64,000 bases of DNA from Neocallimastix lanati (nom. inval.) (taxonomy: Eukaryota > Neocallimastigomycota > Neocallimastigomycetes > Neocallimastigales > Neocallimastigaceae), in contig JACVTC010000081.1 of assembly GCA_016946835.1 (NCBI GenBank), forward strand, positions 343,501-407,500, given 5' to 3'. The position numbers and the translations under genes are program-made. The notes beneath the pieces were generated by a model. The model did no database searches and was not told the DNA's origin. It worked only from the letters and a program-made list of their open reading frames with translations. This document shows, in pieces, positions 14,888-27,048 of this stretch. Positions within the stretch are counted from its first letter, which is position 1. Each line of letters starts with the position of its first letter.

Positions 14888-15202
14888 AAATATTTTCATC
14901 TTCTATATTAATATTATTATGGGAGATTTCTTCAATAGAAAGACCATGCTTCTTTCCCTTTATTTATTTATTTATTTATTTATTTTTTTCTTGAATTCCT
15001 TGTTCTTAACCATTATCGTAGAATTTTTGTTTTTTTTTTAAAAATTTTTCGAATTTAATTTATTTTTATTTAATAATATTCGATAATTAATAAATAAATA
15101 AATTTTTAATAATTTAAAAATTTAGGATGAATTTTTTTTGGTTTCTTAAAAGCTGAGACTCTTAATCTTTTAAAAAATAACACAAGAATGTAAATGATGT
15201 AT
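14041..15202 (-). mobile_element. Ty1-copia fossil, heavily broken
   Basis: On the minus strand the C-terminal end of a copia RNase H (ADFLTK motif near 14,345) is followed by a G6 polypurine tract and a TGTTAAATTAG LTR-like start near 14,222. An earlier part of the same domain lies near 14,580-14,680. The ends share a near-identical direct repeat of about 35 bp (about 14,031-14,067 and 15,168-15,202), perhaps LTR remnants. It lies inside or next to the MULE relic. Most of the element is gone; old. Confidence 0.5.
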
Positions 15203-15349
15203 GTTATCATAAAGAATGGAAATAGGAATGAAGAATAAATACTTCACGAATAAAACTTTAATGAAGCTAAAAAAAAAAAAAAAAAAAAAAAAAAGGATAG
15301 TTGAAGAACTGATTTATAATTTAAAGAAGAAAATAGTAAGAAAAATAAA

Positions 15350-15657
<308 letters not shown>

Positions 15658-15658
<1 letters not shown>

Positions 15659-15910
15659 AAAATATTAAATATACTTTATTATAGCTACTTTGACACATAT
15701 AAAACTTTATGTTATTTTGATATATTTTTAATGCCTTTATGCCAATAAGATAAATGTTAATTAGACAAGTTAAGAGCTATTTCTCTTAAAATAAATTTAA
15801 AAAATTAAAACCAACTAATTATCTTAATATTCCTATCTTATTTTCAATTTAAATAACATACGACTACTAATAATAATAAATGAAGAAACATGAAAAATTT
15901 GAAATTTAAA

Positions 15911-15954
<44 letters not shown>

Positions 15955-15963
15955 TTTATTATA

Positions 15964-15994
<31 letters not shown>

Positions 15995-16676
15995 TTTTAT
16001 TTATTATATATATATATATATATATATATTTATTTTTTTATTTTGTTATTAATTTTTGATATAATACAACTATTTTCTCAATTTATTGTATTATTAATTT
16101 TTATTATATTATAATTTTTCTTAACTTTATTATAATTTATTCTATTTTATTATTTTAAATATAAATATATATATATATATTTTAATTATTTAGTTTATTA
16201 TTATGATTATAATATTAAATTTTATTATTTATTTTTATATTCTATTTTTATATTTTATTTTATTTTATTTTATTATTTATTATTTATTATTTATTATTAA
16301 TTATTAATTATTAATTATTTATTATTTGAATTTTATTTATTATTTATAAATTATTTACTACTTGTATGTTATTTATTATTTGTATATTATTTATTATTTG
16401 TATATTATATTTTATTTAAATTATTACTATTGTTTTATTATTATTATTATTATTATTGTTATTAACTTTTTTTATTTTATTTTATTTTATTTTATTTTAT
16501 TTTGTTATTTTATTTTTAATTTATTTTCTTTTTATTTTCTTTTTTTTTTATTATTTTATTTTTTTTATTATTTTATTTTTATTTTATTTTATTTTATTTT
16601 TATTTTATTTTATTTTATTTTTATTTTTATTTTTATTTTATTTTTTTTCTTTATTTTTTTTTTTTTTTGATTAATA
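15658..16676. other. A/T-rich spacer
   Basis: Three (TA)n tracts (15,912-16,030), TTATTTA and TTTTA repeats, and a long T-rich tract to 16,670 that is the 3' flank of the next gene. No gene is seen. Confidence 0.6.
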
Positions 16677-19193
16677 TTAATAGGTGTAAAAAGTGTGTAA
16701 ATCTGTATTTTGAAGTAAAAGCTCTTCTGGTGTATTGGTATAGGGTTTTATGTTATTCTTCATATTAGGAACTCCGTTATTTAAGGTTTGAATAGCCTTG
16801 AGGTGATGTTCAACGACATAATCAAAAGTATGTTCATTGTTATACAGTTTAACCTTCATAGAATTGCCAATTTCTTCGTTCAATTTCACTAATTCAACAC
16901 AAGGAGAAAACATATTTCTATAGTAAATGAAAAGGACAAAAAACATTTCATTTTTCTCTCTTCCTGCCATTTGAGCAAATTTAAAACGAAGACCATTGAT
17001 ACAATAGGATAATTTTCTAATGGAATAATTAATATCATCTTTCACCTTATCGGTTAATTTATCAGCAGCCCTTAAATTCTTAATATTTTCAACGATTCCT
17101 TCAAACATTTCTGAATAGGAATGAGCTCCCTTATACATACTACTGACCACCAATCCATTTCCATTTGTTATTATTGAATTAGGGGTGACATTTTTGTCGT
17201 ATTTGGCAACACTTCTTATAAATTCTTTAAAGGATCCAAATAAAAATAAGATGGTAGGATCAATTTCTCTTTGAATGGTATTTGCAAGGTCATACAAATT
17301 ATAAATGACATCTCTGTAATCTTCGAGACTCTTACTACCAGGAGATTTACAACGGGTATGATAATATTTTGTATTGTAGGCATCGATTAAATGAGCTTTT
17401 GCAGAATCATCCCCTGCCGCCATAATTAATTTTTTGGCATTTTCATTACTAAATAATAATCGAGAAGTTACTTTATTCAAATAGCTCGTAGATAATTCAC
17501 CACAACCCATATTACCCCAAAAGTACATTCTATCGCTATGAGAAGAATCAACATCTTGTCTAAATTTGTTTGGATTATTCTGAATAATTTGAACAATACC
17601 AAAATTCGATTCCAAGACATAAGTAAACTTGATACGATCGTCTAACTCTTGATCAAATTTAATGGCATAGTAATAATTTCCGTTATTACGTTTCATTCTA
17701 AGCTTATTAGCAGCTAATGCTGTTGATACCAATTCATTATAGTGGAAAACTAAAATTAAGAAATCATCAATGTCCTTTCTGTGATATGGAAATTCCATAT
17801 GAGTATAGGATTCAATACTTTGCTTTTTTCTTTCGATGACCTTCAAAATTAATCCTAAAATTTCATAATAATCATCATCAACATCGCTTTCATCGTCGGC
17901 AATTCTAACTTTATTTTCTAAACTTTTCATAATAAATTGTAATAATGTAATATCGGATGAAGTTAATTGGTCTTTACAAAGAAATTCCTTCAAACTACCT
18001 GGCTTTACTTTTACTAATCCTTCCAAACTTAATTTATTTTGCGATTTCGGAATCAATGGTTTAATCCATTTGGTCATAGCTCTTTTATTTGCTATTGGGT
18101 GGTTACCAAGAGCAAATCTTAACTTATGAACAATTTCTGAATTTACACTTGGTTCATTATTTCTTTCTTTTTCTTCCAAGTTTATTTCATAAATTTCATT
18201 TAACCGTTCATATACATTATTTATATCCGGAGTATATACATCACTGATATGAACAAGTTTATCATATAATTTATCGATGGCGTCTTCTAAACTAGTAGCA
18301 TCTTCATCAATTGTTTTTGGATCAATTTCTAATGAAAAATCATATTTATCATTGATTTTAACTCCAACTTCTCTATTCATTATACCTATATCTTCATTTA
18401 ATAAATAGACAGCATCAGTAATAACTTTTATTAATCTTTTTCTATACAACAAGGATTGAGAATCTCTATTGAAAGGTATAATTTTATAATGAAGAAAATT
18501 ATCTGTAGAAAAAACCAATGTATAATGCTTTTGAAAAAAAGATAAACCTTTTTGGTAATAAATTTCCATATTTTTAATAGTTCGTTCAGTGATATCAACA
18601 GTAAATTTATCATTACCATAATCAGAATTTGAAAATCTTTCCTTATAAACATTAATAAGACATCTAAAAGAGTTGATATAATTTATATCTCTTTCAACAT
18701 TTTCCGATATATTCATTTGAAACAAATTTAAAATTTTCTTAAACATGGTTTCCAGTTTACTCATATCACTATATAAATTACTTGGGTTTGTAACATCAAT
18801 AAAATTAGAGTTGATTTTGGAATCCAGTGGTTCATATAATTTTAAAAATTTGCTCATCCAATATTCAAGATCTACATAAGCTTTAATAAGAGCTGATTTA
18901 TAATTTGTTCTATCAGCAAATGGTTCATCTTTCATGTGTCTAAATGCATTCCCTTCTATTTTCAAATCTGAAATAATATCGCTGTAATTGTCATCTATCT
19001 TATTATCTTTTGTTCGTTTTAGAATTATTTTTGAATATATATAATATTCTCCTGTTCTATCTGGATAATATAATACACCTATTAATTCATCTTCACTTTC
19101 ATCTTTTGGTTTTAGTTCTTTAATATAACATTTTTTTTTTTGATAAATAACATTTAATTTTTCTCTCCTTAATATTTTCATATACTGAACCAT
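16677..19193 (-). CDS. Uncharacterised 838-residue protein
   Basis: One uninterrupted frame from ATG (MVQYMKIL) to TAA, visibly richer in G+C than its flanks, so under coding constraint. I recognise no family. No signal peptide, membrane segment or nucleotide-binding motif is evident. The N-terminal 65 residues look like a small basic strand-rich unit (KCYIKELKPKD...LIGVLYYPDRTGEYYIYSKI). The rest is largely helical, with an acidic DDESDVDDDYYE segment and a Gly/Ser patch (FWGNMGCGELSTSY then GDDSAKAHLIDAY). Flanks are T-rich downstream and a poly(A) tract upstream (19,241-19,271). It could be a host orphan, a family limited to gut fungi, or a captured viral or plasmid gene; nothing here decides. 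Confidence 0.8.
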   Translation of the reverse strand: MVQYMKILRREKLNVIYQKKKCYIKELKPKDESEDELIGVLYYPDRTGEYYIYSKIILKRTKDNKIDDNYSDIISDLKIEGNAFRHMKDEPFADRTNYKSALIKAYVDLEYWMSKFLKLYEPLDSKINSNFIDVTNPSNLYSDMSKLETMFKKILNLFQMNISENVERDINYINSFRCLINVYKERFSNSDYGNDKFTVDITERTIKNMEIYYQKGLSFFQKHYTLVFSTDNFLHYKIIPFNRDSQSLLYRKRLIKVITDAVYLLNEDIGIMNREVGVKINDKYDFSLEIDPKTIDEDATSLEDAIDKLYDKLVHISDVYTPDINNVYERLNEIYEINLEEKERNNEPSVNSEIVHKLRFALGNHPIANKRAMTKWIKPLIPKSQNKLSLEGLVKVKPGSLKEFLCKDQLTSSDITLLQFIMKSLENKVRIADDESDVDDDYYEILGLILKVIERKKQSIESYTHMEFPYHRKDIDDFLILVFHYNELVSTALAANKLRMKRNNGNYYYAIKFDQELDDRIKFTYVLESNFGIVQIIQNNPNKFRQDVDSSHSDRMYFWGNMGCGELSTSYLNKVTSRLLFSNENAKKLIMAAGDDSAKAHLIDAYNTKYYHTRCKSPGSKSLEDYRDVIYNLYDLANTIQREIDPTILFLFGSFKEFIRSVAKYDKNVTPNSIITNGNGLVVSSMYKGAHSYSEMFEGIVENIKNLRAADKLTDKVKDDINYSIRKLSYCINGLRFKFAQMAGREKNEMFFVLFIYYRNMFSPCVELVKLNEEIGNSMKVKLYNNEHTFDYVVEHHLKAIQTLNNGVPNMKNNIKPYTNTPEELLLQNTDLHTFYTY

Positions 19194-19235
19194 TATTTAA
19201 AATTATTTTATTAAAAAAAATTAAAGGAAAAAAAG

Positions 19236-19274
<39 letters not shown>

Positions 19275-20214
19275 ATAAAAATAATAATAATAATAATAAT
19301 AAAGAAAATTACTTTATAAATTTTATCAAATAAAACAAAATAAAAAAAAAAAAAATAAGAAAAACAAAAAAAAAATAAATCTTTAAATAGTCAATATATT
19401 AAAAATTAGTATAGAATTGTATATTTTATATATATAAATACTATACTAATAATATATTCCTTACTAATAAATTATTTAAAAATTGGTAGAATTAATTAGT
19501 GAATAAATAAAATTAAAAACCACTTTGAATTTTATTATTAATTAAAGTTCCTTTCTGACTGATATTGTGTAACTTTGAATTTATTTTAATTGGTTCATTT
19601 TAGTTATGGAAGTTTTACTAAAAAATGTGGTTAAGATAAATAATTTAAATTTTATTTAAATTTTTTTTTAAATTTTTTAATTTTTTTTAATTAACCACAT
19701 TTAATAAAAAATAATAAATACTAAATAATAAATACTAAATAATAAATAATTAAATAATAAATAATAAATAATAAATAATAAATAATAAATAATAAATAAT
19801 AAATAAATAACAAATAACAAATAATTTTATAATAAATTGATTATCATAAGAAATAATAATAGATGAGAAATAGTAATAAATAATTATTATTAATTCTTTA
19901 TTATTATTTATTTATTTATTTATTATTATTTATTAGTAAAATAAATTTTAAAACTTATAAAAAAAGCTTAAAACTTAGAGAAAGATAATGGAAGAAATAC
20001 TCCTGAGAATAAATGAAGAACTAAATAAGACATGAATTTTAATAAATTAAATAATAATATTAATTTTATTTAATATTTTTTTTTAAAGATTTACACCCAA
20101 TATTTGAAAAGATTCAAAGAAAAAAAGAGAAGATGAGGATTATCATCTTATCAATTCCATCTACATCAATGCTTAAGAAACTATTACTGTTTTTTTTTTT
20201 TTTTTTTTTTTTGA
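19194..20214. other. A/T-rich spacer with a perfect-arm hairpin
   Basis: Promoter side of the 838-residue gene. Poly(A) at 19,241-19,271. A hairpin at 19,623-19,702 has exact 12-bp arms (AAATGTGGTTAA and TTAACCACATTT) around an A/T-rich core. TAAATAA repeats fill 19,715-19,810. No gene is seen. Confidence 0.55.
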
Positions 20215-20340
20215 TATGAATACTGTTGCTAACATGTATTTTCTTTATTAAATTGTTCATGATTATGATGCTGGAAAAGGCAGTTTCTATTATATTGCTG
20301 ATTGAAGCAAACCTTTCCATTCTTAATAATAAATTCTTTA

Positions 20341-20377
<37 letters not shown>

Positions 20378-21541
20378 TAATCAATATATATTTTGTCATC
20401 GGAATAATTTAAACATTTACCATCTTATGATGACATAATATAACAGAATAAACTATTATTCCTTGGCTTAATACACCAATGATTCATTTTATTTTCAATA
20501 CATTTATAATTAGTTTTTATAACATCTACTTGAATACCTTAAATATTAATTAACATTTTAAGTTGAAGACATGCAACTTTATTATTATTATTTTAATCTC
20601 ATTTAATCTTTAATGAACTCGATGATAAATCAACTAACTGTTTTGTCATTATTTATAACTTTATTAGTATTTGAAATTGTTTTCTAAACAATAGCCTTAC
20701 CCAAGTCAGCATCTTCCATATTCGTAACTCTTTCTTCTTTCCAAAATGTATTATAATTGTTTTTTCTGGATGCTCAATTAAAAAGTCAATGCGTTCATTT
20801 AGTACACTATCAAACTTAGGATATCCACCATTATTGTCCTCCTTCCAAAAAATAGTATTATGCTTAGAAAGTAAAAGATCATAATCACTATGAGAAATTT
20901 ATATTTCCTAATCAATGGTTCCAAGAGTAGAAAACACTTATATCTAAATATCTAATCCCTATTAATAATTGTGTTCTAATATTTAAATTTTGAGTTTCAG
21001 TCATAAATTTAGAATCTTCTACAAAAAATGATCAACTATTATGCCTACCAAGAATGTTGATTTGATTAAGAAATAATGAATTATTTAAGACAGATCACTC
21101 AACTAGCGGCTTTATTAAAATAAGAGTATATTCGTACCAACCTCATTGTGTTAAAACATGTTCATTATTAATATTAATAATAGAAATTGGGAAAAAGCTC
21201 ATTATTACGATGTTAAATATTTTATAATATCACCAGTACTTGAAAGATAACAATGACTTGATTTTACTCCAGCATCTCCTTTGATTTGATAGTCATCAGG
21301 ATTACTATAATCCCTATCTTCTAAATTAGTTTCGTTTGTAGGTTATCCTTTATGATAGCAATTATAGTAAAATCTTATCTTTGAAAAATAATTCTCTTTC
21401 AATGATCTCTGTACAAATATGAACTTCTTTATATTCATCAGGTGTTATATGGGCATGTTGTTTAGTGTGGTCTAACTCATGGTACAAACCTCGGTCTATT
21501 GAGTTAACAATACTAACAATATTATCTATTAATAATTTCAT
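20215..21541 (-). pseudogene. Decayed PI-specific phospholipase C-like gene with cysteine-rich tail
   Basis: Starts at an ATG at 21,541 (MKLLIDNIVSIVNSIDRG). Downstream pieces in shifting frames include LEDRDYSNPDDYQIKGDAG, an INILGRHNS segment where the family has GTHNS, then NLNIRTQLLIGIRYLDI and FDSVLNERIDFLIEHPEKTI. That order is the X-box of PI-PLC (catalytic His loop, then the Gln-Leu...Gly-Ile-Arg-Tyr-Leu-Asp-Ile strand). A tail with NYKCIENKMNHWCIKP and GKCLNYSDDKIYIDYC resembles a small beta-trefoil or other cysteine-rich module. Several in-frame stops, frameshifts and inserted poly(A) runs disable it. The first catalytic His region reads Arg-His where Thr-His is expected. The enzyme family cleaves phosphoinositides or GPI anchors. 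Confidence 0.5.
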
Positions 21542-22429
21542 TTTAATAGTATTTATTTTTTTTATTAATTAATTATAATATTTATATAATTTTTTTTTTT
21601 AATTTTATATTATATACTTTTATTAACCAATATTTAATTAAAAAAAAAATACCTTTTACACAATTGATTTACTAATTTATAAATTAATTATTCCATTTGT
21701 TGTTGCTCATTCGTTTTTACTAAACTATGAAAAATTATTTCCATTATTCTCATAATTATTATTCATTAATGACTAAATTCTAAAATATTCGATATTAATA
21801 TTAATTTTTTTTTGCAACTTTATATTCTACTCCATAAGATTTAGATTTATTATTAAAAACAAAAAACAAAAAACAAAAAAAAAAAAAAATTAGAATTATT
21901 CTGAAAGATAGAATATGAAATTAATGATTAATATATAATTCTAGAGAATATGAAATAAATGTTGATTCTTTAAATTACTGAACAAATTAGTTTATGAAAA
22001 ATTGTATGAACATAAGAATGAACTACAAAATTCAAATGGCTATGAGGATTAACTATATATTAACAAAGCATATTAATACAAAAAATGATAATTGGGTCCC
22101 CATACCTGGGATATCTTAAATACTAAATTCATTAGTTTTCCTGAGGATAATGGAGATATAAAAACTACCTATATCATTAACCTATTGATTAAATGTATAT
22201 TATTAATCGTTTTATAAGAATTTAATTTAAAAAAATTTTTTTTATATTTTTATTAATTTCAAAATTTATCATAATATTTTTAAAAAATTTTTTAAAATTA
22301 TATAATAAGTAATAATTGACAATATATCTACTTTTTTAAAAATTAAAATTGAATGTAATAAATCAAAATTAAAAGTTTATAAAATTATGAAAACAATTGT
22401 AATTATAATACAAATTTGAGTTTATTTTA
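21542..22429. other. Gene-free A/T-rich region
   Basis: No recognisable gene. A patch at 21,900-22,210 is slightly less A/T-rich and may be further decayed coding sequence, but I cannot name it. Confidence 0.4.
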
Positions 22430-23530
22430 TTTATAACAAAGTTATCACTTAAAAATATAGCCAAGAATAAAGGCAAGTTGTTGAACTTCAACAAAACAGT
22501 CTGAATTTACAAATTGAAAATATTTTTAATAGAATGGGAAATAATTAAGACAAAACATTTACTTTCCTTAATGAATTTACAAATAGATGAGTCCATAGAG
22601 TTAAATAGCATCAGAACTACCAGATAAATCATAAGAGATGAACTCCATTGAAACAGTGTTTTAGCACAATTAAAGTGTATTTGAATTGTTCTGCAATGCC
22701 GTTATTTTGTGAATTGTGTAGGGGAGAAAACGTTTTTGATAATGCCATTTTATTTATAAAAGTTTAAAAAAATTTTTTTTTGTTATTATGCTCTATAAAT
22801 CAGAATGAAAGATTTTTTTTATTCATAAACTTGTTGTTTGAATAAAAAAAGAGATTAATAATTGTTCTTGGAATATCAAATTTATTCTCCAAGTGGAATA
22901 TCCAGCTCTTTCGTATAAAATTATCAATGAAAATAATTATATACCTTTTCTTATTGAACGATTTTCGAAGAGGTCCTTTTACATCGGAGTGAATTACCTC
23001 TATAGGCAAAGTACCCTTAGGGGTTTCTTTATTGCGATTTTTTAGGATTAATTTTACTATTTTTCAATAAATTCATTTTAGAGTTTTACATTATTCATGT
23101 TGAGGTATTTCGTTAGATATCTTCATGGTAAAAAATGTTCAAGTCTTCTTTGTCAGAGTAATCTTGATTGTTCATTAATTTCAATTTCTTCTTCTGTTGA
23201 TATCTTATTCATAAAAATTTCATTTGTATCTTTAATCATAATAGGAATTCGGATAGTATTATAATTGTTTTCTTCAAATGTTCCAATATTAATAGACTTT
23301 TTATTTTTTTTTCAATTCCAAATCACTTTTCATACTACTATTTTTTTTTTTTTTTTTTTTTTTGACATCTTTTGAGTGTAAAATATTTTTTTTTAATTTT
23401 AATATCAAAAAATCATTTATGCTATCCTCAAATATATCAATATCTTCATTTGGAGAGAAAATTGTTTATACATTGTAAAATTAAATTTTCCATTTTGTGG
23501 AGTTTTTGGCTTACAATTATTTTCTTGTGA
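22430..23530 (-). mobile_element. Ty1-copia fossil, integrase region, heavily broken
   Basis: On the minus strand a copia integrase core is recognisable: IEVIHSDVKGPL and IIIFIDNF (about 22,940-23,009), then a more distal part with SQNNGIAEQF near 22,710. Upstream sequence to 23,530 is consistent with the gag-protease/integrase linker. Other parts of pol and both LTRs are not seen. Many breaks; old. Confidence 0.55.
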
Positions 23531-24107
23531 CACGACCGTAGAAAAATTTTTTTATAGAGTTGAGACACGTAATCTAATATCTTATTTTATTACTTTTAGT
23601 TTATTTATTAATATATAATATTAATTACGTAAATACAAAGATCGAAATATTTAAAAAAAAATAAACTAATTGTGACTAGTTACTAATACAATGAAATGAT
23701 ATAAGCAAAGAATAAAAATTATTTTATTTTAAATACAATGAGATTAATTTACAAATCACAAAATAATATAATTAATATATTTTTAATTAACTTCATATTT
23801 TAATAAATAAACAAAAACACAAATAGAAACAGAAATAAAATATAAATATAAAAATATATAAAAAATACAAAAAAATATAAAAAATATTAAAAAAAATATA
23901 AAAAAATAAATAATATAAAAAATATTAAAAAAATATAAAAAAATAAATAATATAAAAAATATTAAAAATATTAAAAAATAAAAAATAATATAAAAAAAAA
24001 TATAAATTTGAATATAAAAATTAAATATTCCATAATATGGAGAAAAAAAAATATTAACTGAATTAAATTGCACAAATAAAAATATACGAGATAGTGTATG
24101 ATCCACC

Positions 24108-24337
24108 CAAAAAAAAAAATAAAAATAAAAATAAAAATAAAAATAAAAATAAAAATAAAAATAAAAATAAAAATAAAAATAAAAATAAAAATAAAAATAA
24201 AAATAAAAATAAAAATAAAAATAAAAATAAAAATAAAAATAAAAATAAAAATAAAAATAAAAATAAAAATAAAAATAAAAATAAAAATAAAAATAAAAAT
24301 AAAAATAAAAATAAAAATAAAAATAAAAATAAAAAAA
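24108..24337. repeat. (AAAAAT)n hexanucleotide array
   Basis: About 37 almost perfect AAAAAT units. It reads as Asn-Lys or Ile-Lys dipeptides in different frames, which is an artefact, not a gene. Confidence 0.95.
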
Positions 24338-24597
24338 ATAAAACTCTGAATAATAATAAAATATAAATTAATTAGATAATTAAATAGAAGTAAATATATA
24401 TATATATATATCCTTCATCAAATTCTGAAATTTCTCAGGAAAATAATAATCAAAAGAATTTTTCTTTAAACTTTTTTGAAATAAAGTTTCTGTAGTCAAC
24501 ATGAGTTTTATTAATGTCTCATATTTTTCACATTTTAGATAAATTCTAAAAGTTTATCTTTTGATTTTCTTTTCATCCACTTTTTAATATTTTCAAT

Positions 24598-24872
24598 ATT
24601 TATTATTCATTATTCATTATTCAATATTTATTATTCATTATTCAATATTTATTATTTATTATTTATTATTTATTATTTATTATTTATTATTTATTATTTA
24701 TTATTTATTATTTATTATTTATTATTTATTATTTATTATTTATTATTATTTATTTATTATTTATTATTTATTATTTATTATTTATTATTTATTATTTATT
24801 ATTTATTATTTATTATTTATTATTTATTATTTATTATTTATTATTTATTATTTATTATTTATTATTTATTAT
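24598..24872. repeat. TTATTTA heptanucleotide array
   Basis: About 270 bp of TTATTTA units with TTATTCA variants at the left edge, the same 7-mer as the array at 2,320-2,770. Confidence 0.9.
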
Positions 24873-25598
24873 TTTTTTTATTAATATTAATTTTAATTAT
24901 TTAAAGATAATAAAATTTTTTTATTTATTTTTATTCCTCTTTCATTTTATTAATTAAACTTTGATATAAATTTGAAAAAAAAAATTTTTAAAATAAAAAA
25001 TATTCTTTTTTTTTTTTTTTATTTTTAATAATATATATATATTAAATTATTAATTACATATTTTAAATCTACAGTGATAATACTTAAAATTGATGAAGTT
25101 TCTTTCTTAATAAATTATATATTTAATATTTATTAGTTCATTCCTCAAAAATAACATTTATTATAACTATTATATATATTAAAAAAAATTAAAAAAAATA
25201 AAATAAATAAGCTAAAATTATATATAAAAATAAAAATAAAAAATATAATAGGATATATTAATACATAATAAAAAGTTAAAACAAAACATTGACTATGAAA
25301 TTTTTTTAGGACAAAGTAAAAAAAAATATATATATACATATATATAAATATAACTTTGTTTAATTTATACATATATAACTCTCAGTGTAGTAACAATAAA
25401 AAAAAAGATTAAGTAATTAATACAAAAAAAGAGAAAGAGAGAGATGATAAAAATAAAAATAAAGATATAAACAAAACCAAAAATAATAATAAAAAAAAAA
25501 AAAAAAAAGAAAGAAGAAATAAAATATATATATATATATTATAATAAAAGAGTAAAATATATATAATATATTAAAATAGTAAAATAGCAAAAAAAATT

Positions 25599-25603
25599 AA
25601 AAA
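25599..25603 (-). terminator. RNA polymerase III terminator of tRNA-Met
   Basis: Five T on the minus strand directly after the discriminator base of the tRNA. Confidence 0.75.
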
Positions 25604-25676
25604 TGCGAAGTGTGAGGTTCGAACTCACGACCTTAAGATTATGAGACTTACGCGCTGCCGACTGCGCCAACTTCGC
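25604..25676 (-). tRNA. tRNA-Met (CAT), elongator
   Basis: The 73-nt cloverleaf is complete. Acceptor GCGAAGT pairs with ACTTCGC, followed by discriminator A. D arm TTGGCGCAGTCGGCAGCGC doubles as the A box, and the T arm GTGAGTTCGAACCTCAC contains the B box GTTCGAACC. The anticodon loop CTCATAA sits on stem TAAGT/TCTTA, the form of eukaryotic elongator Met tRNA (anticodon complement at 25,641-25,643). No intron and no encoded CCA. An LTR retrotransposon begins 14 bp upstream of its mature 5' end. Confidence 0.96.
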
Positions 25677-25690
25677 TTATTCAATTTTTA

Positions 25691-26362
25691 TAATAAATAA
25701 CCAAATTATAAATTAAGAAAAATCAATAAAATGGAATAATAACCCTCTTAATTAGTTATTGATAATTATAAAATAATATTTTAATAAAAATAAATTAAAA
25801 GATTTAAAATTATTAAATAAATATTATTTTAATTTAAAGAACAATGTATTTTATATTAAATTATTCTTTTATTTTACTTTAACGATTTTAAATTAAATCT
25901 CAGTTTAAATTGATATTAATATTAATTAAAAAGAAACTTATTAATAATAACAAAATTGTTTATTTTATCTTAAAAGTGTTTACTTAAAATAATTATATAG
26001 TTTTATTTTAAATAATTTAAACTTAAAAAAAAAATATAAAAACATGTAAATATTTCTTTAAAAATAAAAAATCAGAATTCAAGAATTAAAAATTTAAAAT
26101 TTAAGTTTTAATAAATTATTTTCTTTTATTCTCATTTATTTTAAATACTTTTTATTAAGAATATAAATGTTCAAAATAATAAAAAGTACAATTTTATATT
26201 GATAAATAAAGTTTTATTATAAAAAAAACAAATATTCTTTTCTTATTTCAAACTTTAGTGTTTTAATTAACATTTTTGTGTTAATAACTACCTTTTTAAT
26301 TGACAAATTATTATCACTTTTAGAAGTAAATTCTAAATTAAGATAATAATCAACATTTGTCA
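25691..26362 (+). repeat. 5' LTR of V
   Basis: Matches 32,014-32,685 end to end at equal length. Ends ...TTTGTCA. The first two bases read TA where the 3' LTR has the canonical TG. Confidence 0.9.
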
Positions 26363-26678
26363 AACTGGTGGAGAATCCTAACTAAGCCCGGTGAGGTAAG
26401 TAGAATTCTTTATTCTATAAAAAAAAAAAATTAAAACCCAATGAGGTAATTAAAGTTATTCTTATGTAAAACCCAATGAGGTAAAATACTTAAGTGAAAA
26501 TTAATAATAAATAAAAGAAAACCATTAAATCATAGTTATAAAATATTTAGCAGAAATTAATTAAAATAGATTAATGTAATAATTAATTTAAAATTATTGA
26601 TATAATTATTTTAAAAAAAATTATAAGTTACACAATTAATAAAAATATAGTAAATTAAATTATAATTAATTATTATTA

Positions 26679-26725
<47 letters not shown>

Positions 26726-26924
26726 CATATATATAACCATTATAGAACTAGTAATAATATATAATTTTTAGATATTAAAAATTAATCTTAGTTTATATAT
26801 AAAACAAAGAAAAGATAATATATATTAAATGAAGAAAATAATAAAATAAGTTAAATAAGTTAAATAATATAAATATAAATAAGTAAAATAATACAAATAA
26901 TATAAGTAAATAATATATATATAT

Positions 26925-26955
<31 letters not shown>

Positions 26956-27013
26956 CATATATAGTGATACAATAAAGTAGCATATATAAGTAAAATAAAA
27001 TAAAATAAAAATA

Positions 27014-27044
<31 letters not shown>
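26363..27044 (+). other. Leader of V with primer-binding site
   Basis: Begins AAC then TGGTGGAGAATCC, a sequence beginning TGG as expected for pairing with a tRNA 3' CCA end. A motif close to AACCCAATGAGGTAA recurs three times (near 26,385, 26,436 and 26,469). The rest is A/T tract up to the gag ATG, preceded by about 27 A. Confidence 0.6.

Positions 27045-27048
<4 letters not shown>

Larger units (their letters stand above)
23531..25598. other. Gene-free repeats between copia fossil and tRNA
   Basis: Contains AAAAAT and TTATTTA arrays (listed separately), TA repeats and T-rich sequence. No gene is seen. Confidence 0.6.
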
